Shown piece after piece: positions 44,878 to 54,219 of a stretch of 64,000 bases of DNA. Numbering within the stretch: the first letter of the stretch is position 1; every line of letters starts with the position of its first letter. The DNA is from Zygnema cylindricum (Eukaryota; Streptophyta; Zygnematophyceae; Zygnematales; Zygnemataceae), in assembly GCA_037447655.1 (NCBI GenBank), contig JBBHKE010002684.1, positions 126,001 through 190,000 on the forward strand, read 5' to 3'. Under the pieces are notes generated by a model that had not been told where the DNA came from, ran no database searches, and was given only the letters and a program-made list of their open reading frames with translations. A program made the translations under genes and the position numbers.

Positions 44878-44980
44878 GCTCAGGGGAGCAAATTCAAAGA
44901 TTCTTTTTGCTATCGACTCAGGGGAGTCTTGTCTTCACAGGGGTGAAGTTGGTCAGCGTTTTTGTCTGCCAGGGTGGCAG
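44878..44980 (+). promoter_or_regulatory. Leader RNA hairpin series upstream of the primer-binding site
   Basis: Four small perfect hairpins follow one another: GCTC-AGGG-GAGC (44878-44889), GACTC-AGGG-GAGTC (44915-44928), CTTCAC-AGGG-GTGAAG (44933-44948) and CTGCC-AGGGT-GGCAG (44966-44980). The linker GATTCTTTTTGC between the first two is conserved in other LTRs. The same series recurs in the 3-prime LTR at 50272-50374. In the genomic RNA it would lie close upstream of the primer site, a usual place for packaging or dimerisation signals. Confidence 0.7.
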
Positions 44981-45073
44981 TTATTTTTGCTTAAACACAA
45001 AGGGGTCAGGATTATCCTAGAGGCTTCTTGGAAGCTGTCCACTCTGAGGACTTATGGAGGTCTCAGAGTTACA

Positions 45074-45088
45074 GGTTATGGGCCCACC
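45074..45088 (+). other. Primer-binding site of element G, overlapping the gag start codon
   Basis: GGTTATGGGCCCACC abuts the LTR and is the exact complement of the anticodon stem-loop of plant initiator tRNA-Met as I know it. The ATG at 45078-45080 pairs with the CAU anticodon and is in frame with gag. Priming from an internal half-tRNA is known for Drosophila copia and yeast Ty5. Confidence 0.85.
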
Positions 45089-48000
45089 CTCTAGGGTACC
45101 AATCTTTAATGGAACTGGCTTCATATACTGGGAAAGTATGATGATATGAGCTCTATGCGAAAAAAGGTTTTGGGGGATAGTGAGTGGACGATTGGGACGT
45201 CCATCAAGTCTTGGAATTCCTCCAGGGTTTGGAGGAAGCAGATTCACCAGGAAAGAGGATTCACCTTCAACGGAGGAAACAAAGGAAGGAGAGGTGGTGG
45301 ACAAAGGAAAGGAGAAGGAGGCGACCACACCAATAGCAACTGGTTTAGCATTCATGTCACCTATTCCGAGGAACGAGGAGAATGATACTGAAACCTGGGA
45401 CTTCAACAATATGGCGGCAAAGCACTTCATCCTACGCCATCTCACTCAAGGACTTGCATGTCCTCATTTGCAGGTAGAAAGGGCATCCGATCTTTGGATG
45501 GCTCTTATAGAGATGTACCGAAGTGGTACGATTCAGCAACAACAGTTGGCTGATCAGAAAGTTAAGGAGTATGTATACAAAGGGGGAAATATGTTGGATT
45601 TTTGCAATGAGCTTGCTACACTCTTCATGGAGCTACAGAGTGCGGGAAAAGATTTGAGTGAAAAAGAAAAGGTTAACTGTTTACTGATGAAGTTACCTGA
45701 TGAGTTCGTGAACATAGTTTACCGTGTGCAGGACTTGCCTGACTCAAGGTGGATATGGAACTCAGTGGTAGGAATGATTCTCGTTCAAGAGAATACAATT
45801 GAGATCCGAAGGGGAGGAAAGAGTGGCCAAGCCTTGGCAACAGCGACTGATTGGAGGAACAGGGATTCCCGAAAACCGGTCGGAAACTATGGGGGTAGGG
45901 AGCAGAAAAAACCGGCCGATGAGTTCGAACCAAGGGCTCCCAAAGGACTATGTCATTTTTGTAAGAAACCGGGGCACTATATGGCAGAGTGCACTAAGCT
46001 AACCGAGCTTCGATTAAAGGAGGGGCAGACCGGTGGTACCTCGAGAGGAAAGAAAAAGGCCCTTGTCACACAGGTACTTGAGGCTGAATCCGAGGACGAG
46101 GACGATGAGCTCCTTTTGGATGAGGAGTTGGAGGCGAAAAATGAGGTCGAAATTCCACGGAGGCAGAAATGTGCTTACGGTGGATTGAAAGGTGAAGCAG
46201 GCTTGATTGTAGATTCAGGTGCCTCCATGCACATGTGTAAGGATAGACACCTGTTCACTAAGATAAGAAAGATTCCCACCGTAGAGATAGAGTACGGGGA
46301 TGGGAGGATAGTCACCACTACTCTTGTAGGATCGGTAGATCTAAAAGTGTTAGTAGAAGGAAAGACATCCATATTAACATTCTCCGATGTATTGTTTATT
46401 CCGGAGCTGAACAAAAATCTTATCTCTACATCAGTATTAGATGATAAGGGTTTTTTTACTAGCACTAGGGAAGGAGTCTTTACTGCTAGTTTTGAGGATG
46501 ATGTCTATTTCATTGCTGAGAAAGGTAGCCATGGGATGTTTAGGCTGATCTTAAGTAATGAAAAGAAGAAACTTTATTATGCTGGTGTTCATGATATTAT
46601 GATGTGGCATAAGAGGCTTGGGCATGTGAATCTAGATAAGTTAAGAGAGATGAAAAAGATGGGAGTGGTGGAAGGGATTCAGTTCAGTGAGAGTGATGAT
46701 ATAAGTGATTGTAGTGGATGTGCTCAAGGTAAAGCACACAGATTACCCTTTCCTAAGTCAGCCACCTATAAGGGAGAAAAAATTCTAGATCTAGTACACA
46801 CAGATATTTGGGGACCGGCTAAAGTGCCCTCACCGGGGGGGAAGAGATTTATGATGACTATAACTGATGATTGGTCTCGGTATTCCCGGGTATATTTTTT
46901 GAAAAACAAGTCCGAAGCTGAGGATTGTTTTAGACAATATAAAGCATGGAGCGAAAAACTCCATGAAACTCCAATCAAGAGAGTAAGGAGTGACAATGGT
47001 GGAGAGTATACTTCTAACCAGTTTGAGGATTTTCTGAGGGAAGATGGGGTTCAACACCAAAAGACAGTTCCAGAAAATCCTGAACAGAATGGGGTAGCCG
47101 AGAGGTTAAATAGAACACTAAGTGATAGTGCTAGAAGTATGTTGTCAGATAAAAGGATAGGGAAAAGGTTTTGGGCAGAAGCAATGAACTGTGCTAATTA
47201 CCTCAAGAATAGAGTTCTTACTTCAGCTATAAAAGATCAAACACCTTATGAGAGATGGACAGGCCGGAAACCAGACATATCTCACTTAAAGGTTTTCGGC
47301 AGTCAAGTGTTCAGTCTAGATACTGATCGGTCAAATTGGAAGCTAGATCCTAAAGGAAAACCAAGATACTTATTAGGATATGATGAAGATGTTAAAGGAT
47401 ATAGAGTTTATGATCTAAAAAGGGAAGATATAATCTTAGTAAAGCATCTAGTAGTTATGGATGAAGGAAAGTCTGTAGATCCCTTCAAATATACGAAGTC
47501 AGTAAAAATAAGATTTGAGTCAGAAAATTCCGATGACTTTGAGCTTCCTAACTATCCAGGTTTTAGAGAAGATGACATTCTTGCAGGTACAAATCAGACC
47601 GAAAAGGACCCGGCTGTGGAAACTCCAGTGACAACTCTACTCGAAGCGGAAGACGTGGTGGAAATTGATTCGGAATCAAGGGATAGGGGAGAAGTCGAGT
47701 TTGTTCGAAAGAATCCACGAGAACCATCTATTCCGGCCTCAGATTTTGAAGGGGGGAGGAGAAGTAGCAAAAGACTGCAAGAAAAACAGGTTAATAACAA
47801 GGTAACTAAACTATCTCATCAAGATGAACCTCAAACTTATGGAGAGGCGATGACTTGTCCAGAAAGAAACCGGTGGAAGACAGCCATCAATGAGGAGATG
47901 GCTTCAATCATGGCAGCCGATACTTGGGAGCTGGTGGACTGTCCACCTAACCAAAAACCAATCGGTTGTAAGTGGGTTTTCAAACTAAAACTGAACCCAG

Positions 48001-49412
48001 ATAACACAATCGAGCGCTACAAGGCCAGATTAGTGGCAAAGGGATTTACACAAAAGGAAGGAATTGACTACGAGGAAACCTTTGCTCCGGTGGTCAGATT
48101 TCCCTCCGTCCGCATACTTCTCAGTTTAGCGGCGGCGGAAGACATGGAAGTGCACCAGATGGACATAAAAACAGCCTTTTTGCATGGAGAATTGGAAGAG
48201 GAGATCTTCATGCGACAACCCGAAGGGTTTGTGGAAGAAGGAGAGGAGAGTAAGGTATGCCGGCTGATTAAATCTCTTTATGGTTTGAAACAGGCACCTC
48301 GACAATGGAATAAGAAGCTTGATGAGTTTCTTACCGGTCTGGGATATATTCGGATCAGCTCAGATCACTCAATCTATGTTTTCGAAGATGAGGAAGGTTT
48401 GATATTTATTGCAATTTATGTTGATGATTTGCTTGTATTAAGTAAATCAATGGAAAAAATTAACAAACTGAAAACCGATCTTAAGGGGAGATTTGAAATG
48501 AAGGATATGGGAGAAGCAAGATATATTTTGGGAATTCAAGTAGAGAGAGACCGAAAAAGGAAAATTATAAGATTGACTCAAAAAGAAGCAATAGGGAACA
48601 TGCTTGAAAAATTTCAAATGGATAAAGCTAATAGTTGTACAACTCCAATGGAGTTGAAGAAGGGAAGTGAGGGGAGTGAGGAAGAAGGAGTCATAGTCTT
48701 AGACGAGGAATTATCTCATGATGAACAGAAGTTCATGCAGACTATTCCTTACAGGCAAGTAGTGGGAAGTCTAATCTATTTTATGAATTGTACCCGGCCG
48801 GATTTAGCTGCAGCTGTAGGAGTGCTGAGTAGAAGTCTAAATGCTCCCACTAAGAAGGATTAGGAGGCAGCTAAGAGAGTCCTTAGATACTTGGTAGGAA
48901 CTAGAGATCTATGGTTGCATTTGGGTGGGGAGAATACTGACATCACTACTTGGAGTGATGCCAGTTATGGTGATGCTCCGATGAGGAGATGTACTTCTGG
49001 ATATGTATTATATGTGGGTGATGGGGCTTGCTGTTGGAGTAGCAAACAGCAAAAGGTTATTGCTCAGTCCACCATGGAGGCTGAGTATATGGCCTCTTGC
49101 TCTGCTGTAAAAGAATTGATGTGGGTCAAGTCTTTGCTTGGTGAGCTTGGTCACCTTAAGAGTGGTGTGCAGAAAATATTTTGTGATAATCAGGCAGCAA
49201 TCGCTATCTCTGCCAATCCTAAACACCATTTTAAAGCCAAACACATGGACATCAGACTCAGTTTTGTTAGAGAGAAAGTAGAAAACAAAATAATCAGTTT
49301 AGAGTACAGACCAGATAGTGAGATGGTAGCAGATATGATGACCAAACCTGTGCCTTCCCCTAAGCTAATTTTTTGCAGGGAGAAGTGTGGTCTGAAATTA
49401 AAGATTGACTAG
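45078..49412 (+). pseudogene. gag-pol polyprotein of element G (two in-frame stops)
   Basis: The conserved gag start MGPPSRVPIFNG is followed by a TGA at 45147. From 45180 the frame is open for 1227 codons to a TAG at 48861 (TGG in relatives), then open again to 49412. Domains: UBN2-type gag (about 45415-45760); CCHC knuckle CHFCKKPGHYMAEC (45951-45992); protease with DSGAS (46212-46226); GAG-pre-integrase (46604-46750); integrase with catalytic Asp 46803, Asp 46992 and Glu 47100, exactly D,D35E; RT (about 47926-48665) with YVDD at 48417-48428; RNase H (about 48900-49330). The TAG separates RT from RNase H. All catalytic residues I can check are present. Relatives at 54-58 kb read GGG where the TGA stands. 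Confidence 0.95.
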
Positions 49413-49425
49413 AAAATAAGGGGAG
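49413..49425 (+). other. Polypurine tract of element G
   Basis: AAAATAAGGGGAG lies between the last stop codon and the TG of the 3-prime LTR, the plus-strand priming site for DNA synthesis. Confidence 0.9.
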
Positions 49426-50467
49426 TGTAGAAACTAATGGTTTTATTAGTATTTTCTAGGTCTAAATAGAAATATAGAAAGAAGCCGAGGCAGTCTACCT
49501 CTAACTTCTCTCTCCAAATCTCAAACTTGTCGCAGTCACTGAGAAATTGGAGAGGAAGCTAGAGCCATGGCTACCTTGGCTATCCTGAGGTTTACGGGAA
49601 ATTTATACTAGGGTTTATTTATTTATTTAAAAGGAATGTGCCGGCGGCAGGATTTGATCCTTGTACCTACCGGCCGGCAGACAGGAAATAGCCGGTAGCC
49701 TTAGCCGTTAGATCTAGCAGTAGTATTACGTGATATATAGTTTGATAAATATATAAATTAGAATACGTACGATAATTCATTTAACTGTTACGATTTACGG
49801 GATACATAGATCCGGTACGAATGACAGTACGGATTACGAATCAATACCGCGCATTTGTTTCGGAAGTGAAATAAATACCGCGCATGTATTTATTACGGCC
49901 ACGATTAAATCTGAATTTAATCGGACGGCCGGGATTAGCGCCGAGATCACGGAGGAAGATTTCGGCGGTTTGTGGCCATCGCCACATCGGATGACGCGTG
50001 GCGAAATTCCGTTGGATCGTAGAATCTCCGGAGATCATGGCACCGAATCCGGATTTGACATGTGTCGACATTTTGGCCATGTCGTACAATGTCCGTACAT
50101 AAAGTACACCGGCGGCTGTACTTTTACGTACGGAACTCAATTCTGATTGGTTCCGTACATCAGTAGATAGAGTCTGTGAGAGAGATAGGACTTAGAAAAA
50201 TTAGAAGATAGGACCCCCTCTCCCAGAGAGCTTCTGTACAAAAGGTCAACTTTGACCCCCCATAACTTACTGCTCAGGGGAGCAAATTCAAAGATTCTTT
50301 TTGCTATCGACTCAGGGGAGTCTTGTCTTCACAGGGGTGAAGTTGGTCAGCGTTTTTGTCTGCCAGGGTGGCAGTTATTTTTGCTTAAACACAAAGGGGT
50401 CAGGATTATCCTAGAGGCTTCTTGGAAGCTGTCCACTCTGAGGACTTATGGAGGTCTCAGAGTTACA
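49426..50467 (+). repeat. 3-prime LTR of element G
   Basis: This is identical in length (1042 bp) to the 5-prime LTR, with four substitutions, all in the first 410 bases. It is followed by the target duplication CCCAA (50468-50472) and then by element F. Confidence 0.95.
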
Positions 50468-52217
50468 CCCAACATACTGGATACACTATCTCTTAGTGTT
50501 CGGTTCAACCTCTCAGCTACCCCATTTTTATCGGGGTTATATGGTATAATGTTTTGGTGCTGAACTCCCTCATCTCTCAAGTATTCCTCAAACTCGTTAG
50601 AGGTATATTCTCCCCCACTATCACTCTTTATTCTCTTAATAGGGGTTCCATGCAACTTCTCACTCCAGGCTTTATATTCTTTGAAGTAAGTTGGTGTTTC
50701 AAACTTTGTTTTTAGGAAGTAGACTCTTGAGTATCTAGATTAGTCATCGGTTATTTTCTACATAAACCTCTTCCCCACAACCGAAAGTACTTTTGCAGGT
50801 CCCTGGATATTTGTGTGGACCAGATTCTAGTAAGTTCTCACCCTTATATGTGGCGGCTTTGGGAAGTCTTTGAGCCTTACCTTGAGCACATTCACTAGAA
50901 TCATCCACCATTTTATTATCCCCAAACTGAATACCTTCTACTACACCAAGCATCTTCATTTCTCTCAGTCTATCAAAATACACATGCTCGAATTGCTTAT
51001 GCCAAATCAACAACTTTGGAAAACCAACATAGTAAGCATTCTTCTTTTCATTACTTAGGTTAAGCCTAAACATTCCTTGGCTACCGTTATCTGCCGTGAA
51101 GTAGACTTCATCACCATACTTAGCTGTAAAGACTCCTTTTCTAGTGAAGGAATCAAACTATTTGTCATCTAACATAGACCTAGAGATAGGATTTTTACTC
51201 AGCTGAGGAACGATAGTACATCTGAGAAGGTGAGAATAGAAGTCTTACCCTGCACTAAGACTTTCATATCTACCAACCCCACAAGATCTCTAATAACCAC
51301 TCTCCCATCCCCATACTCTATCTCTACAGTAGGGATATTTCTTAGCTTAGTAAAGAGGTACTTATCACGACACATTTGCATGGATGCACCTTAGTTGATG
51401 ATCCATCCTTCCTATGGAGCTTCGCGAACTTCTCCGAGAGCACACTTTTGTTTCCAAGGGATCTCCTTCTACTCTAGACTCTCGTCTGGAAGAAGCTCCC
51501 CATCCTCTTACTTAGAGGACTCGTCCTCGGTTTCTCTTTTCACTTTTGTGACCACAAGTGCCTTCTTCTTCCCACCCGAAAACCCGCTCCACGGTTCTCT
51601 TGGAGCCTCAGCTCCGACAGCTTGACGCAATCCGCTATGATGTGTCTCGGCTTTTTGCAAAAGTGACAAAGACCTTTTGGAGTCCTCGGTCCTCCAAACT
51701 GATCCCTCTCTCTTTTGTACGGTTTTTTCGGATCCTTCCCCCACCGATTTGCTCTTGTAGCTAGAGCGTGGATGTTCTTTCCCCCTCTCGTAATCTCAAT
51801 TGTGTTCACCTGCACAAGAATCATCCAGACCACTGTGTTCCACTTCCATGAACTATCACTCATATCCTGTACTCGGTACACTATGTTTTCATACTCGTCC
51901 GGTAACTTCATAATGAGAGTGTTCCTTTTCATCTTTATTGTACCTGTCCACCCGACACTCTCCATCTCCATATACAAACAAGAAATATCATTACAATAGT
52001 CTTATATCGTTCCCCCTTTGTAAGTATAGTTCCCTAACTTGCTCGGCCAATTGGAGCTCTTGAATAGTACTAGCTATATAGATCTCCACCAATTTCACCC
52101 ATAACTCGTCCGCCTTGTAAATGTGAAGGTGGAAGGTTGCCAAAGCCTGAGCGAGGTGTCTTAGAATGAAGATTTTGGCAGCCATGTTGGTGTCTTCTTA
52201 CGTTTGGGTATCATTCT
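50468..52217 (-). pseudogene. Copia element F, part 2: integrase, protease, gag
   Basis: Continuing F from the other side of G, the minus strand shows integrase core (RIKSDSGGEYTSNEFEEY near 50600), GAG-pre-integrase (HKQFEHVYFDRLREMKMLGVVEGI near 50960), protease region (51199-51420, EIEYGDGRVV), knuckle CHFCKKPRHIIADC near 51650, and gag up to NMAAKIFILRHLAQ (52185). There are many stops. It stops at 52217, where the LTR of H begins. The rest of its gag and its 5-prime LTR should lie beyond the right end of the window. Confidence 0.85.
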
Positions 52218-53116
52218 TGTTGAAAAGAAGCAATTAAAATTAACTTATTAATTTAGAATTGAGAGTGAAGAGAGAGAGAGAGAGAGGCACCATGGCGGCC
52301 GCCATAATCAGAAAGAAACAGGCCGACAGGCACAAAGATTAATAGATTGCCAAAATGTTGCCCTGAATGAGATTTCACCTTGGGTCTACAAAATAACACA
52401 TACGTTTTAACCATTAAGGTGTTAACGAAAAAAATATACGTGTTCATTTTGCTATGTATATAAAGTTTTACGCAAAACGTCCCCTTCATTAAAACATACA
52501 AAAATTGACGAAACGGCATCTATAGTCAAACGACGCTCGCGGACGAGAATCTAACCATGTAAAATACATGATCGGACGGACGTCGTCGCCCCCGCCAAAC
52601 CTGATTGAATCTTTACCAGCTTTCAAACATAGCGACGCATTGTGCCACGTGGCGCCACATTTTTGGACGCCGGAAAGGATGGGAGGAGGAAAGATGGCTC
52701 CCATGTTGACAAGTGTCTACCAGAAGGCCATGTTGTACAATGGCCGTACAAGAAGTACAATCGGCCAATGTACCTTCTTGTAATATACACCCTTTTGATT
52801 TGCCGAGGGTAGAGTAGTAAGTAGTTGTGAGTAGGAGTTAAGGGACTAAGCGTGTTTGAGGCGCCTCTCTCCAGGTGACCTTTTGTATTCAAATGCCATC
52901 TATGGCGAGCCATAACTTACAACCCGGGGAGCAAATTTAGTGATTCTTTTTGCGTTTGACTCACGGGAGTCTTGTCCTCACAGGGTTGTGGGTGGTCAGA
53001 ATATTTGTTTGCCTGGGCGGCACTTATTCAGTGGGAAAGTGAAAGGGTCAAATATTATCCTAGAGGCTTTACATAGGCTGCTCATTCTATGGGTTAATGG
53101 AGAGGATAGAATTTCA
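52218..53116 (+). repeat. 5-prime LTR of element H
   Basis: An 899-bp LTR from TGTTGAAAAG to AATTTCA, of the same type as element A. It is inserted in the gag of F after ATTCT (52213-52217), whose second copy would be outside the window. Leader hairpins are GACTCACGGGAGTC (52969-52982) and a weaker CCTCAC ... GTGGG. GTAC motifs lie at about 52735-52757. Confidence 0.85.
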
Positions 53117-53131
53117 GGTTATGAGCCCACC
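53117..53131 (+). other. Primer-binding site of element H
   Basis: GGTTATGAGCCCACC directly follows the LTR, with one difference from the site in G. The ATG at 53121 starts gag, which is interrupted at 53135 by element I and resumes at 59652. Confidence 0.8.
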
Positions 53132-53135
53132 CTCT

Positions 53136-54206
53136 TGCAATTGTGAGACCTCCATAGGTCCTCAGAAAAAGGAAACATGCAAGAAGCCTTTAGGATGAAC
53201 TTGACCCTTTTGTGTTTCAGCAAGAATAACTGCCACCCTGGCAAACAAAAACTCAAACAACCTTCAACCTTTTGAAGGCAAGACTTTCTTGAGTCGATAG
53301 CAAAAAACATCTTTGAATTTGCTCACCTGAGCAGTAAGTTATGGAGGGTCAAAGTTGACCTTTTGTACAGAAGCTATCTTAGAGAGAGGATATTTTCTAC
53401 CAAATTTTCGAAGTCCTATCTCTCTCTAATAACTCTATCTACTGACGTACGGCACCAACCATATTAATGTGTCCTACAAAAAGGTACATGTGGCGGTGTA
53501 CTTTCTATACGGACATTGTACGACATGGCCAAAAAGTCAACACATGTCATATCCGATTTTTTTTGCGTAATCCCTAACCATGCCAAAATCCAATGTTATG
53601 GTGCCACGTGTCATCCGATGTGGTGATGACCACAAACCGCTGAAATACTTTTCCGCGATCTCGACATTCATTCTGGCCCTCCGATTAAATGTAGATTTCA
53701 ATCTTACCCGTCATAAATAAATATGCGGTATTCGTTTCGCTATCGAAACAAATGCGCGGTACTTGTTTCTTCTTTGTACCTTAATCTGTATTTTATATAA
53801 CCGAATCTATGTATCCATTAAATAGTTACAGTTAAATTAATTAGTCGACGTGGAAACATTTATAGATTTATCAAACCCTATATGTCCTAACAGTTGTCTT
53901 AGACTAAACGGCTTAAGCTACCGGCTAGCGGCGGTTTGACGGAAGGTAGGTACCAGGATCAAATCCTGGGTTCCAACAGGTACTCTTTTAGTAAATCAAC
54001 TAGTCTACTACCCGTGTATGAACTAATCTACTACCCGTATATCTCCGGATAGCATAGGCAGTCATGGCTCTAGCTTCCTCTCCAACTTTCACTGACTGTA
54101 ACAAGTGTGGGAGTTGAAGAGGGGAGTTAGAGGCAGATTCCCTCGGCTTCTTTTCTACATTATATTTTAGACCTAGAAAATACTAAAACAACCATCAATT
54201 TCTACA
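53136..54206 (-). repeat. 3-prime LTR of element I
   Basis: A 1071-bp LTR with TGTAGAAATT at 54206 on the minus strand and the outer end at 53136. The leader hairpins are complete here, the third as CCTTCAACCTTTTGAAGG (53269-53286). The U3 hairpin with its constant loop lies near 54075-54130. Confidence 0.9.
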
Positions 54207-54219
54207 CTCCTCTTATTTT
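54207..54219 (-). other. Polypurine tract of element I
   Basis: The minus strand reads GAAAATAAGAGGAG into the TG of the 3-prime LTR, close to the tract of G. Confidence 0.85.

Larger units (their letters stand above)
44032..45073 (+). repeat. 5-prime LTR of element G
   Basis: It runs TGTAGAAACT to GAGTTACA. In order it contains a U3 hairpin (44111-44164) with loop ACTTGTCGCAGTCACT; the antisense B-box-like AGGATTTGATCC (44255-44266); six GTAC cores in 44690-44764; a CCAAT-type GATTGG near 44751; an inverted W-box pair GGTCAACTTTGACC (44850-44863); and leader hairpins at 44878-44889, 44915-44928, 44933-44948 and 44966-44980. Confidence 0.95.
44032..50467 (+). mobile_element. Copia retrotransposon G (6436 bp, recent insertion)
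   Basis: All structural parts are present: two 1042-bp LTRs, a half-tRNA-iMet primer site, a nearly open gag-pol, and a polypurine tract. CCCAA is duplicated at 44027-44031 and 50468-50472. Aligning the LTRs by eye I find four substitutions and no indel (about 0.4 percent), so the insertion is recent. The frame from the primer-site ATG (45078) to the final stop (49412) is 1445 codons including the terminator, interrupted by only two in-frame stops (TGA 45147-45149, TAG 48861-48863). Confidence 0.95.

Noticed and set aside
48861-48863. TAG between RT and RNase H as a programmed read-through site
   Set aside because: The relatives D (17001 region) and H have a tryptophan codon at this place and there is no conserved downstream context, so a simple nonsense mutation is more likely.
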